A stretch of 64,000 nt of DNA from Vibrio sp. CDRSL-10 TSBA (GTDB taxonomy: Bacteria > Pseudomonadota > Gammaproteobacteria > Enterobacterales > Vibrionaceae): positions 1,984,001-2,048,000 of the forward strand of contig CP155566.1 of assembly GCA_039696685.1 (NCBI GenBank), read 5' to 3'. The stretch's first letter is position 1; each line of letters begins with the position of its first letter. This document shows positions 1 to 9,215 of this stretch, one piece after another. The translations under genes were made by a program, and so were the position numbers. A model generated the notes under the pieces. The model saw only the letters and a list, made by a program, of their open reading frames with translations. It had not been told where the DNA came from and made no database searches.

Positions 1-1584
1 TCAGCCTGCTGGCAGGATGTGGTGAGGAAATTGATCATAGTAAAATCCGCGAGAGCGGGTTCGTGTACTGTGGTCAGGGAAGCCCGAGCACATTTAACCC
101 GCAACTGGTCGACAGCGGCATCACATCTGAAGCGCTCAGCCCTCAGATCTACGATACGCTGATTAAACTCGATCCTGAAACTCACCTGCCGGTTCCGAAC
201 ATCGCCACCGAATGGGACGTCAACAGCAGTGGTACCGAGTACATCTTCAAACTGCGTGACGGGGTGCAATTCCAGACCACCCGCTGGTTCTCTCCGACCC
301 GCACGCTGACGGCCGAGGATGTGGTATTCAGTTTCCGCCGTATTATCGACACCACCAATCCTTACCATAACGTTCACAGCGGTGGTTATCCCTGGTTTGC
401 CGGTATCGACTTTTCCAACCTGCTGATCGATGTCCACGCGCTGGACGATCATACGGTCAAATTTACCCTAAGCCGCGCTGACAACAGCTTTTTGTCCAAT
501 ATTGCTACCACGCACGCCGTGATTCTGTCTGAAGAATACGCCCATCAGCTGGAGATCAAGGACGAAAAATCGATGCTCGACAGTCATCCGGTCGGCACCG
601 GTCCTTTCTATCTGGACGAATTCCAGATGCATGATTTAGTGCGTCTGCGTCGCCATGGCGGTTACTGGAATGGTCCGGCGAATATGGAACAGGTGGTGTT
701 TGATATTTCCCAGCGCGGTACCGGCACTCTGGCCAAATTACTGCGCGATGAGTGTGATGTGCTGAGCTCACCGATTTCGAGCCAGATCCCGATCATTGAA
801 AAACAGCCCAACATCGTTCTGGATCCCAAACCGGCAATGAACGTGGCGTTTATTGCCGTGAATACTTCTCATCCGGGCCTGCGTGATGTTCGGGTACGTA
901 AAGCGCTTAACTTTGCTATCAACCGCCAGAATATTCTTGATTCTGTTTACTATGGCACCGGGAGTATCGCTTACAACATACTGCCACCGACATCGTGGGC
1001 TTATAACCGCGATAACGTCCAGGTGCGTTACGATCGTAACTACGCTCTGGCTCTGCTGCGTGAAGCAGGCTTTGAGTCCGGTCTGGAGCTGAGTATGTCA
1101 GTGCCGATGGAGCCAAGAGCCTACAACCCGAGCCCGCGTAAAACCGCGGAGCTGATTCAGTCCAACCTGGCTGATATCGGCGTCACCCTGCATCTGGTCC
1201 CGGAAGACCGCCTTGACCGCACCGAAACTGGCGGAACGTTCACACATCGATCTGTTCCTGACCGGCTGGAGCGGTGATACCGGTGATCCGGATAACTTCC
1301 TGCGTCCGCTGCTCTCATGTGATTCAAACCGTGCCGGGCTGAATGTGGCGATGTGGTGTAATGCCGATTTTGACTTTTTGCTCGATCTGGCGCTGGAAGT
1401 AGAACGACCACGCTATCGTTTGAATTTATACCGCCAGGCACAAAATATCTTGAACCAGGAGTTTCCGGTGATCCCGATCGCGCACGGCATGCAGTTTAAA
1501 GCATACAACAAAACCCTGACCGGCTTTCGTCTCAGCCCCTTCAGTGTCGAGCCGTTCAATACCGTCGAGAGGGTGTCTGAATAA
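1..1584 (+). CDS. sapA: SapA, peptide ABC transporter solute-binding lipoprotein (5' partial, frameshifted)
   Basis: Solute-binding protein (SBP_bac_5 family) of the Sap peptide importer, which delivers peptides to the SapBC channel. The frame is open from position 3 and the true start lies before the window. Residues SLLAGC at its beginning are a lipobox, so the protein is probably lipid-anchored on the periplasmic side. The body shows typical dipeptide-binding segments: a Y-D-T-L-I-K-L-D-P start, TAEDVVFSFRRI and DVRVRKALNFAINR. The frame breaks at 1224-1228 (GAAAC). Removing one A joins the two open frames as DRTELAERSHIDLFLTGWS and the gene runs to TAA at 1582-1584. The stop overlaps the sapB start by one base, so sapA heads a sapABCDF operon. 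Family assignment is secure; the frameshift is probably a sequence error. Confidence 0.93.
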
Positions 1585-2546
1585 TGCTTAACTACACGCT
1601 GCGTCGTTTCAACCTGTTTGTTATTACCCTGCTGATCCTGACCATGGTCGGCTACAGTCTGCTGCGTCTGGAGCCGGACTCAGCCTGGGGCAAACTCGAT
1701 TTCTGGGCCGGCTGGTCACAATATCTCGGTGAGTTACTCAAACTCAATTTCGGTGTGACCAAAAACGGCATACCGATCGTAACCGAACTGGCTTCGGTGT
1801 TTCCGGCCACACTGGAACTGTGCCTGATTGCATTTACTCTTTCACTGTTGGTCGGGATTCCGGTCGGCACCATCGCGGGAATGCGACAAGGTAAATGGAT
1901 TGATACCGTTATCTCCTTCACCTCCATGTCGGGCTACTCTGCGCCCTTGTTCTGGGTCGCGCTGATCCTGATCATGGTGTTCTCGCTTAATTACGAGCTG
2001 CTGCCGGTATCCGGCCGCTACGATTTGCTGTATCAGATTAAACACGTGACCGGTTTTGCCATCATAGATGCGTTTCTGGCTGAAGGCCCTTACCGCAGCT
2101 TCGCGCTGCAAAGTGTGATTGAACACATGATTCTGCCTTGTCTGGTCCTGGCTCTGGCGCCGACCACCCAGGTGGTGCGCCTGATGCGGGCCTCAGTGGC
2201 TGAAGTCATGACGCAGAACTACATCCGCGCGGCGCGTATCAAGGGTTTGTCGTACTACGAAATCGTTATCCAGCACGTGCTGCGTAACGCAATCCCGCCG
2301 ATTATTCCCAAATTCGGGGTACAGCTGTCGAGTATGCTGACACTGGCTATCATCACCGAATCGATTTTCAACTGGCCAGGTATCGGCCGCTGGCTGCTCG
2401 ATGCGTTGTCTAATCAGGACTACGTCTCTATTCAGGCGGGCGTGATTGCCGTTGGTGCACTGGTACTGACCGCCAACATTCTCTCCGATTTGATCGGTGC
2501 AATGATCAACCCTCTGGTAAGGAAGGAATGGTATGCTAACAAATAG
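1584..2546 (+). CDS. sapB: SapB, peptide ABC transporter permease
   Basis: Inner-membrane permease of the Sap importer, partner of SapC. It has 320 residues, against 321 in E. coli. The N-terminal helix (about residues 9-26) is followed by a periplasmic stretch and the BPD_transp_1 core with several hydrophobic helices. The EAA cytoplasmic loop that contacts the ATPases is visible as the segment around NYIRAARIKGLSYYEIVIQHVLRNA near residues 213-237. The start ATG overlaps the sapA stop, and the end overlaps sapC by 14 bases, indicating translational coupling. The reading frame is intact. In enterobacteria sapBCDF has also been linked to putrescine export, so the substrate is less certain than the family. 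Confidence 0.95.
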   Translation: MLNYTLRRFNLFVITLLILTMVGYSLLRLEPDSAWGKLDFWAGWSQYLGELLKLNFGVTKNGIPIVTELASVFPATLELCLIAFTLSLLVGIPVGTIAGMRQGKWIDTVISFTSMSGYSAPLFWVALILIMVFSLNYELLPVSGRYDLLYQIKHVTGFAIIDAFLAEGPYRSFALQSVIEHMILPCLVLALAPTTQVVRLMRASVAEVMTQNYIRAARIKGLSYYEIVIQHVLRNAIPPIIPKFGVQLSSMLTLAIITESIFNWPGIGRWLLDALSNQDYVSIQAGVIAVGALVLTANILSDLIGAMINPLVRKEWYANK

Positions 2547-3420
2547 CGTTTATCAGGAAGAGCATATCCCGACGCAGTTTGAACGCTTCTGGCGCAGTTA
2601 CAAAGCCAACAATCTGGCGATGTTCGGCCTGTGGTGCCTGATCCTGATCATTCTGATTACTCTGACTTCTTACTGGATCACCCCGCACGACCCGAATATG
2701 CAGTCCGGCGAGCTTCTGGTGCCACCGTCATGGGATCCGTCCGGCAGTGTTGAGTACTTTCTCGGTACCGATGATTTAGGCCGTGACATTCTGTCGCGCC
2801 TGATTGACGGTTCACGCCTGACATTTGGTGCATCGGTGCTGATTACCCTGCTCGCAACCGTGATCGGATGCGGTATCGGCATTATGGCCGGTATGACCAA
2901 AGGGTTGCTGTCGAGTGTACTCAACCACCTGCTTGATACAGTCATGTCGATCCCGACGCTGCTGCTGGCCATCATCTTTGTCGCCTTTCTCGGATTCGGT
3001 GAATTCAATATTCTGCTGGCGCTGTGTCTGGCCCTGATTCCGCGCTTTATCCGTTCGCTCTATATCGCGGTGCATAACGAAGTCGAGAAAGATTACGTGA
3101 TGGCAGCACGCCTGGATGGTGCCAATGACAGTTACCTGCTGTGGCACTCTATTTTCCCTAACATCCTGCCGGTGATCGCCGCAGAAGTCACCATGGCGCT
3201 GTCGATTGCCATTCTCGACATTACTGCACTTGGTTTCCTTGGCCTCGGAGCTCAGGCGCCGAGCACGGAATGGGGCGCCATTCTGGGTGATTCAGTCGAG
3301 CTGCTCTATCTGGCACCCTGGACGGTCACGTTACCGGGTATCGCCATCATGTATACTGTAATTATGATTAACCTGGTGGGTGAAGGCATCCGTCAGGCAC
3401 TGAATGCAGGAGTCGAATAA
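2533..3420 (+). CDS. sapC: SapC, peptide ABC transporter permease
   Basis: Second inner-membrane permease of the Sap system, 295 residues, intact. It begins with the OppC-like N-terminal segment (a membrane helix at about residues 32-52), followed by the [21 protein letters not shown] motif characteristic of OppC/DppC permeases. The EAA loop ([22 protein letters not shown], about residues 191-212) is conserved. The ATG at 2533 lies inside sapB. The TAA at 3418-3420 overlaps the ATG of sapD by one base. The context and motifs make the assignment firm. Confidence 0.95.
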   Translation: MLTNSVYQEEHIPTQFERFWRSYKANNLAMFGLWCLILIILITLTSYWITPHDPNMQSGELLVPPSWDPSGSVEYFLGTDDLGRDILSRLIDGSRLTFGASVLITLLATVIGCGIGIMAGMTKGLLSSVLNHLLDTVMSIPTLLLAIIFVAFLGFGEFNILLALCLALIPRFIRSLYIAVHNEVEKDYVMAARLDGANDSYLLWHSIFPNILPVIAAEVTMALSIAILDITALGFLGLGAQAPSTEWGAILGDSVELLYLAPWTVTLPGIAIMYTVIMINLVGEGIRQALNAGVE

Positions 3421-4410
3421 TGCCGTTACTTGATATTCGTCACCTGACAATTGAGATTGATACCCCTCAAGGTCTGGTGAAAGCGGTTGACCGCATGAGC
3501 ATGACCATGAATGAAGGTGAAATTCGTGGCCTGGTGGGTGAATCAGGCTCAGGTAAGAGCCTGGTGGCTAAAGCTATTGTGGGCGTGGGTAAAGAGAACT
3601 GGCGCATCACCGCTGACCGGATGCGGCTCGGTAATATTGATTTGCTGCAGTTGACTCCGCGTGAAACGCCGCCGGGTTATAGCTCGTGATGTAGCGATGA
3701 TTTTTCAGGAACCATCGACCTGTCTCGATCCATCCGACGAGGTGGGCAAACAGTTAATTGAATCTATCCCGTCGCGCACCTTTGAGGGGCGCTGGTGGCA
3801 GCGCTTTGCGTGGCGTAAAAAACAGGCGATTGCTCTGTTGCACAAGGTCGGTATTAAAGATCACCGGAGGGTGATGAAAAGCTACCCGTATGAACTGACC
3901 GATGGCGAGTGTCAGAAAATCATGATCGCCATGGCTATCGCGGCCAAGCCGAAGCTGCTGATTGCCGACGAACCGACCAACGATTTGGACCCGGTCACTC
4001 AGTCGCAGATCCTGCGTCTGCTGAGCCGGATGAACCAACTCAACAACACATCAATTCTGTTGATTGGCCACGATCTGACCACCATCACCCAGTGGGCTAA
4101 CCGCATCACGGTGATGTATTGCGGCCAGTCGGTGGAATCAGCCAAGACGGAAAGCCTGATGAGTCAGCCCAAGCACCCGTACACGGTCGCACTGCTCAGA
4201 GCGATGCCGGATTTCAGTGACTGGATCCCGCATAAGGAAAAATTGCAGTCTCTGCCGGGGTCTATTCCCCCGTTACAGCATTTGCCAATCGGTTGTCGCC
4301 TCGGACCACGCTGCCCGTATGCGCAGCGCCAATGTGTTGAAATGCCACAAACACGTTGGGTTAAAACCCATAAATATGCCTGTCACTTCCCGCTGAATAT
4401 GGAGCAGTAA
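3420..4410 (+). CDS. sapD: SapD, peptide ABC transporter ATP-binding protein (frameshifted)
   Basis: ATPase subunit of the Sap importer. Walker A is GESGSGKS (about residues 39-46). After the break come [12 protein letters not shown] (Q-loop region), a diverged signature [10 protein letters not shown] and Walker [14 protein letters not shown]. The C-terminus has the oligopeptide-transporter cysteine cluster [14 protein letters not shown]. The diverged signature is normal for SapD. The frame breaks at 3663-3667: the given GAAAC must read GAAC to give [18 protein letters not shown], and the corrected length is 329 residues, as expected (E. coli 330). In E. coli SapD is also needed for Trk potassium uptake. 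sapF follows after two bases. Confidence 0.93.
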
Positions 4411-4412
4411 CC

Positions 4413-5201
4413 ATGAGCGATGCCTTACTGCAGGTCAGTAACTTATCGAAAGACTTTGTAACACGCTCAGGCTTGTTCAGAAAAAAAGTCCAGAACGCGG
4501 TGAAACCGGTCAGCTTCTCGCTGGAAGCGGGACAAACCATAGGTTTTATCGGCCAGAATGGGTCAGGTAAATCGACTCTGGCGCGCATGCTGGCCGGCAT
4601 GGTCGAGCCAAGCGGCGGAGAAATCCGGGTCAACGGCGAGCTGCTCGAACACAAAGATTACGCCACGCGCTGCAAGCTCATCCGGATGATTTTTCAAGAT
4701 CCGAACACCTCGTTAAATCCTCGAATTCAGATCGGCAGAATTCTGGAAGGCCCGCTGAAACGTAACACCAGCATGGAGCCGGAAGCGCGCATGAAACGGG
4801 TGAAAGACACCCTGTTAAGGGTCGGTCTGCTGCCGGAGCACGCGTACTTTTATCCGCAAATGCTGGCAACAGGTCAGAAGCAGCGGGTTTGTCTGGCACG
4901 GGCGCTGATCCTGCAACCCTCAATCATCATTGCCGATGAAGCGTTAAATGGTCTCGATATGGCAATGCGTTCACAGATCCTCAACCTGTTTCTCGAACTG
5001 CAGGAAGAGATGGGCGTTTCGTTTATTTATGTTTCACAGCATCTTGGCGTGATAAAGCACATCACCGACAAAGTAATGGTGATGCATGAAGGGGAAGTGG
5101 TCGAGTTTGGGGATACCAGTACAGTACTAGCCGAGCCTCAGCACCCGATTACCCAGCGCATGGTGGAAAGTCACTTTAACAAGGCGCCAAGCTTTAAATA
5201 A
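4413..5201 (+). CDS. sapF: SapF, peptide ABC transporter ATP-binding protein
   Basis: Second ATPase of the Sap importer, 262 residues, intact. Walker A is GQNGSGKST (about residues 48-56), the Q-loop is MIFQDPNTSLNPR, and Walker B is IIIADEALNGLD. The ABC signature is degenerate: LATGQKQR stands where LSGGQ is expected. This degeneracy is also seen in enterobacterial SapF and is a family trait. The gene is last in the operon and is followed by an intrinsic terminator at 5247-5269. Confidence 0.94.
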   Translation: MSDALLQVSNLSKDFVTRSGLFRKKVQNAVKPVSFSLEAGQTIGFIGQNGSGKSTLARMLAGMVEPSGGEIRVNGELLEHKDYATRCKLIRMIFQDPNTSLNPRIQIGRILEGPLKRNTSMEPEARMKRVKDTLLRVGLLPEHAYFYPQMLATGQKQRVCLARALILQPSIIIADEALNGLDMAMRSQILNLFLELQEEMGVSFIYVSQHLGVIKHITDKVMVMHEGEVVEFGDTSTVLAEPQHPITQRMVESHFNKAPSFK

Positions 5202-5246
5202 TTAAGCCATGGATGAATAGAGAAAAACCTAAGTACTCAAAATAAT

Positions 5247-5269
5247 AAAGGCCTGTATAACAGGCCTTT
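5247..5269. terminator. Terminator after sapF
   Basis: The stem AAAGGCCTG pairs with CAGGCCTTT across a TATAA loop. It lies between the convergent sapF and DUF2750 gene and is symmetrical enough to serve both strands, although the T run is short. Confidence 0.7.
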
Positions 5270-5291
5270 CATCTGACGTGCTGAGTAACGC

Positions 5292-5681
5292 TTAGCGACG
5301 CGCGTTTTGTTTGTTGAGTTCGAAATCAAACTCATCCGGGAACAATACCACGCCTTCTTCGTTGTCGTTCGGAAACACTACAACAGACAGGTCATCCTGC
5401 TCCAGCCCCTGAGTCCAGCGACTGCGCCATTTGTTAAACGAAATCGCTTCCGCTTCACAATCGGCCCACTCACCCGTTGCCCACGCTTCGGCAAACTCAC
5501 GGTTAGGCCACACCGGCACACAATCGTCCTCTTCGGTATTGAGCATCACACAACCGTGTTCGTCTTTCAGAATCCACACTTGCTGGTTTGCTACGATCTC
5601 TTTAATACAGTAGTTAAAACGCTGCTCCTGATCGTATTGATTAATGGTCGCGATTTGTTCCGCACTCAGTGTTGTCGCCAT
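5292..5681 (-). CDS. DUF2750 domain protein
   Basis: A 129-residue cytoplasmic protein with no signal peptide or membrane helix. It is acidic and rich in W, E and D. The pattern YCIKEIVANQQVWILKDEHG, then a VWPNREFAEAW segment and a late VVFPNDNEEGVVLFPDEF segment match the DUF2750 family as I remember it. The function of that family is unknown. The ATG at 5681 is preceded by a good GGGAGG ribosome-binding site. It is convergent with sapF and apparently monocistronic. Confidence 0.75.
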   Translation of the reverse strand: MATTLSAEQIATINQYDQEQRFNYCIKEIVANQQVWILKDEHGCVMLNTEEDDCVPVWPNREFAEAWATGEWADCEAEAISFNKWRSRWTQGLEQDDLSVVVFPNDNEEGVVLFPDEFDFELNKQNARR

Positions 5682-5925
5682 GTCGGCCTCCCAATAAAAG
5701 GGCTTACAGAATCAGGCTGTAACCCTTAAAAGCTTTGCTTAGGCAGGCATGATACCCGATTGCAGTGCTGACGCCAATTCAGCATGCAAACCAACCTCTC
5801 CAGCACTGAGCGCCTGTCTTTTTCCAGGCAGCTACAAGCAAGCGGCACACGCGCAAGCAGACGGCCGGAGACGAGAGTCGCAGTTATAAAAATTATCGTT
5901 CTCAATAAATCATAATAATTCACTT

Positions 5926-5944
5926 GATAATCATTCTCATTATC
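5926..5944. promoter_or_regulatory. Fur box (strong)
   Basis: GATAATCATTCTCATTATC matches the 19-bp Fur consensus GATAATGATAATCATTATC at all but a few central positions. It lies 40 bp ahead of the ATG at 5984, where a repressor would cover the promoter. Confidence 0.8.
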
Positions 5945-5951
5945 GTATAGT

Positions 5952-5970
5952 GATAATTATTCGCATTCTC
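5952..5970. promoter_or_regulatory. Second, weaker Fur-like box
   Basis: GATAATTATTCGCATTCTC follows the first box after 7 bp. Its left arm matches the consensus and its right arm is degenerate. Two adjacent boxes are common at strongly iron-repressed Vibrio promoters. Confidence 0.5.
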
Positions 5971-5983
5971 AACGGTGGTAACT

Positions 5984-7183
5984 ATGTTTTCGATTCGATG
6001 GCCATCGGCGCTGACAGATTCGTTACGTTCCGGTGCTGCCCCGCTCGGCTACAAACGACTGCTGCTGCCCATCGCCCTGACCATGTTAGTGCTCAGCCCG
6101 AATACACGTGAGCTGGCAGTAACCACTTTGTCTGACTCCTTCTGGGCAGTTTCAACGTATGTGGCTCTCACGCTGGCCATTTATCATTATTTATCACGCT
6201 GGATTAACAGCACCCATCGTTTTGTGGTGGCTTTTCAGCGCTCGCGTCACCTGCAAGTCATCATCGCCTCTTTACTCGGCGCACTGCCGGGCTGTGGCGG
6301 CGCTATTGTGGTCACCACTCAGTTTGTTAACGGCAAACTCGGGTTCGGCTCTCTGGTTGCGGTACTGACAGCGACCATGGGCGATGCGGCCTTTCTGTTG
6401 CTGGCCAGCCGTCCGTTAACCGGACTGGGCGTGATTGCGATTGGTATTGTGACCGGCTGTATCACAGGCCTGGTGGTAAACGCGTTGCACGGCGATGATT
6501 TTATGCGCCCGAAAAACGCCGGAGCAATGATCCAGCCACCAGAAGACACCAACACACCACTGAATCAACGTGCAATTAACTTACAGGGCATATTCTGGCA
6601 ATGGGTAATCATTCCTGCCTCGCTGGTCGCTTTTGCCCAATCGTTCCAGATTGATATTAATACCAGTCTGGGATTACCTGCGCACAGTATCGAATGGCTT
6701 GGTGCCTGCCTGGCTGTGACCGCGATGGTGTTGTGGGCACTGACCCGTGAAATAGACAGTTATCAGTCTGCGGTAAGTGAAATTGAGAAAGTACGCCAGG
6801 CTCATCCACTGCAAAAGGCCGCGCAAGACACCAACTTCGTCAGTGCCTGGGTGATCATCGCTTTTCTGATCTTCGAATTAATGCGCCATTTCACCGGCTG
6901 GGAGATGAGTAATGACTGGCAGCAGTGGGGAGTCTGGATGCCGGCAGTCGGTATTATTGTCGGTATGCTGCCCGGTTGCGGCCCGCAAATTTTGATCACC
7001 AGCTTTTATCTGGCGGGTAGCGTGCCGCTTTCCACCCAGTTGGCGAACGCGATTTCAAACGATGGTGACGCGCTGTTCCCTGCCATCGCACTGGCGCCTA
7101 AAGCGGCTCTGTTTGCCACGATTTATACATCAATCCCGGCTATTGTCGTGGGTTACGGCTACTTTTGGCTGTTTGAAATCTAG
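5984..7183 (+). CDS. Putative 10-TM heavy-metal/manganese exporter (ArsP_2 type)
   Basis: Integral membrane protein of 399 residues from the ATG at 5984. An in-frame GTG at 5975 is possible but has a poorer context. Two homologous halves are visible, each with a proline-glycine-cysteine motif: LLGALPGCGGAIVVTTQF in the first half and VGMLPGCGPQILITSF in the second. Each is followed by an acidic motif (ATMGDAAFLLLA and ISNDGDALFPAIAL). This matches the Pfam family for putative 10-TM heavy-metal exporters, which databases often call putative manganese transporter. The cysteine and aspartate pairs may line a metal path (inference). Tandem Fur boxes upstream predict iron repression. The substrate is not established. 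Confidence 0.75.
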   Translation: MFSIRWPSALTDSLRSGAAPLGYKRLLLPIALTMLVLSPNTRELAVTTLSDSFWAVSTYVALTLAIYHYLSRWINSTHRFVVAFQRSRHLQVIIASLLGALPGCGGAIVVTTQFVNGKLGFGSLVAVLTATMGDAAFLLLASRPLTGLGVIAIGIVTGCITGLVVNALHGDDFMRPKNAGAMIQPPEDTNTPLNQRAINLQGIFWQWVIIPASLVAFAQSFQIDINTSLGLPAHSIEWLGACLAVTAMVLWALTREIDSYQSAVSEIEKVRQAHPLQKAAQDTNFVSAWVIIAFLIFELMRHFTGWEMSNDWQQWGVWMPAVGIIVGMLPGCGPQILITSFYLAGSVPLSTQLANAISNDGDALFPAIALAPKAALFATIYTSIPAIVVGYGYFWLFEI

Positions 7184-7203
7184 CGGCAGCGCTGCCGCTA
7201 TTT

Positions 7204-8943
7204 CTAGCAAGCGGTGACTATCGCCCTACTGCCTAGTCCTGCCGGCAGCGTGATCGTCAGGACTTTACTCGCTTCCTCGTGCAGACGTTCCCCACTCCAG
7301 AAATCGTACCAACGGACCGGGTTGTTCGCCACCAGGGTAAAATCACGTGCTTCAGCACCATAATTGAACAGACAGTGCAGATCATTAACCTCGGTAAGAT
7401 GTAAAAATGCGTGGTTGAGGCTCAGACAACTCATTGCAGCACTGCGCTGACACATCCTCTGGCGTGCGATGAGTTTTTCCAGACTATGGCGCGCGAAGTC
7501 CCCGGCTTCAGGTAAACGGTCACCGGACAGCAATAATCCGCCACTCGCCAACACAACATCTCGATGGAACTGGTAAGCCGCTGTTGGCACCTCTTGCCCG
7601 GGTAACGAGGTCAGCGTCAGGCAATCCGGGTCAATTTGCCACAGCGCGCGATGTTGCCAACTGCGGTAAAAAATTTGCCGCGCTAACTGACTGAAACGGT
7701 CAATATTCCGATCCACATCATCAGCGATACGCATCGCATCCACCAGCCCCAGCGACGGCCACATCGGGGCATTACATCCCAGTAACCAGGCATCACCCGC
7801 GCCCTGAGCTATCGCCCTCAATCCGAGCCGATAAGCTTCTACCCCCGTAATTCCCGGACGGAAACGCTTGCCCTTCAGTGCTCCCCAGTAACCGGCATCC
7901 AGTTTAAACAACCCGATCCCCCACTCTTCACGCATCGTACGCACGACACGGGTCAGGTATTGTCGAACATAAGGATTGGAACAGTCGAGAATATACCAGG
8001 GCGTGCGCCGCCATCCGCCATAGGTCACATCTTCGGCTTTGAGCAGCGTGCCGTCGTAATGACGGACGAACCATTCCGGATGAGAGCGAAACAGACAGGA
8101 GTCAGCTTCGGCAATAAACGGCGCCAGCCAGATCCCGACCCGCTTCCCACGCCGGCGCAGCTTTTTACTTAATGCGCGGATCCCGCCAGGGTAACGCGTG
8201 GAAGGAGAAAGCCAGTCCCCCATATATTTCTGATAGCCGTCATCAATAACCACCCACTCCAGGCTTTCTAACCCGGCGGTCATCATGTCTGCATTAGCGA
8301 GAATGCGTGGCTCGCTGGCATCAGTGGCGTAAGCAGGCCATGAGCACCAGCCTTGTGGTGCGTTGGCGTCACAATGTGGCCGGCAACCATGGTGAAGACG
8401 CAGATAACGCACATAATCATTAAATAATCCGGACAGTGATTCCGCTTCCAGCATCACCACGGATTCCAGTGCGTTGAAAGCCCAATAGCGCGGCGGGCTC
8501 ATTTCGCCATCCAGACAGGCGGTCACACAGTAGTGACCGTTCAACATACTTAATTCGAAATAACCGGCAAAACGGCGACAGGATGAAAAGCCAAACAGCA
8601 GATAACCGTTGGCACTTTCAATCACCAGATAATTGTAAAAGCGCTTTGGTAACTGCTCGGCATAGAAATGATAGAGTGGCCCGTTATCAGGGCAGCGGCC
8701 GACCTCTTCGAAATCATTTATGGTTCCTGCGGTCTGCGACAACATCTGGAAGCCATCGCCATAAATCCGGGCATCCGGTTCGATATCCAGCAGGGTCCGG
8801 CACAGCGGAAAAACCTCTGCCATAGGCCGCGTTAACGGCCCCTGGTAAGAAAAACTCAGTTCATTGTAATAACGCGACACTTCGGTATCCCGAGGTTGCA
8901 GAATCTCGACTTCGCGCAAATTATCGAGCGTTAGCAGAGTCAT
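7204..8943 (-). CDS. GH36-type alpha-galactosidase
   Basis: Predicted glycoside hydrolase clan D enzyme that would release alpha-linked galactose from oligosaccharides such as melibiose or raffinose. No signal peptide is seen, so it is probably cytoplasmic. The TIM-barrel segments are clear: WCSWPAYA, WVVIDDGYQ, GKRVGIWLAPF, and the nucleophile strand LFKLDAGYWG (Asp of K-x-D). The acid/base Asp probably lies in MRIADDVDRN. I chose the ATG at 8943 (579 residues) because GCGAGG lies 7 bases upstream; a GTG at 8958 is the alternative. No sugar transporter or regulator adjoins it, so substrate supply is unclear. Confidence 0.82.
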   Translation of the reverse strand: MTLLTLDNLREVEILQPRDTEVSRYYNELSFSYQGPLTRPMAEVFPLCRTLLDIEPDARIYGDGFQMLSQTAGTINDFEEVGRCPDNGPLYHFYAEQLPKRFYNYLVIESANGYLLFGFSSCRRFAGYFELSMLNGHYCVTACLDGEMSPPRYWAFNALESVVMLEAESLSGLFNDYVRYLRLHHGCRPHCDANAPQGWCSWPAYATDASEPRILANADMMTAGLESLEWVVIDDGYQKYMGDWLSPSTRYPGGIRALSKKLRRRGKRVGIWLAPFIAEADSCLFRSHPEWFVRHYDGTLLKAEDVTYGGWRRTPWYILDCSNPYVRQYLTRVVRTMREEWGIGLFKLDAGYWGALKGKRFRPGITGVEAYRLGLRAIAQGAGDAWLLGCNAPMWPSLGLVDAMRIADDVDRNIDRFSQLARQIFYRSWQHRALWQIDPDCLTLTSLPGQEVPTAAYQFHRDVVLASGGLLLSGDRLPEAGDFARHSLEKLIARQRMCQRSAAMSCLSLNHAFLHLTEVNDLHCLFNYGAEARDFTLVANNPVRWYDFWSGERLHEEASKVLTITLPAGLGSRAIVTAC

Positions 8944-8979
8944 GGCATCCTCGCTCACTCAGCCTCAATATTTATTAAT

Positions 8980-9060
8980 TATACCCTTCCTACTTGAAGC
9001 GGCAGCGGTGTTAGCTGCAACTCCAAGTTGTTTGGGCATATAAAGTTGTTTGGGTATATA
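8980..9060. repeat. Minimal ERIC-like palindromic element with duplicated end
   Basis: Left arm TATACCCTTCCTACTTGAAG and right arm (reverse complement of 9014-9040, TATGCCCAAACAACTTGGAG) form an imperfect inverted repeat. A core of GCAGC...GCTGC gives a roughly 61-bp element. These ends resemble the termini of ERIC-type repeats known from Enterobacteriaceae and Vibrio; here the usual internal part appears deleted. The right end is then repeated once more (AAGTTGTTTGGG at 9023-9034 and 9043-9054). Confidence 0.6.
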
Positions 9061-9215
9061 ACGTTATTATGTTGATCGTGACCTAACCACAATCACGCAA
9101 TTTAACGCAAGTGCCTGTGTGTCGTGCTTCACCAACAAAATTTGGTGCTATACGACACAACAAATCCACTTCATACACTACACTTCACCCAGTGTTCGAT
9201 TCACAAGGAAAGTCA

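Larger units (their letters stand above)
5682..5983. other. Intergenic promoter region
   Basis: 302 bases without a convincing gene. The right third is very AT-rich and carries two Fur-box-like sequences (annotated separately) ahead of the metal-exporter homologue. The left part holds nothing I recognise. Confidence 0.6.
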
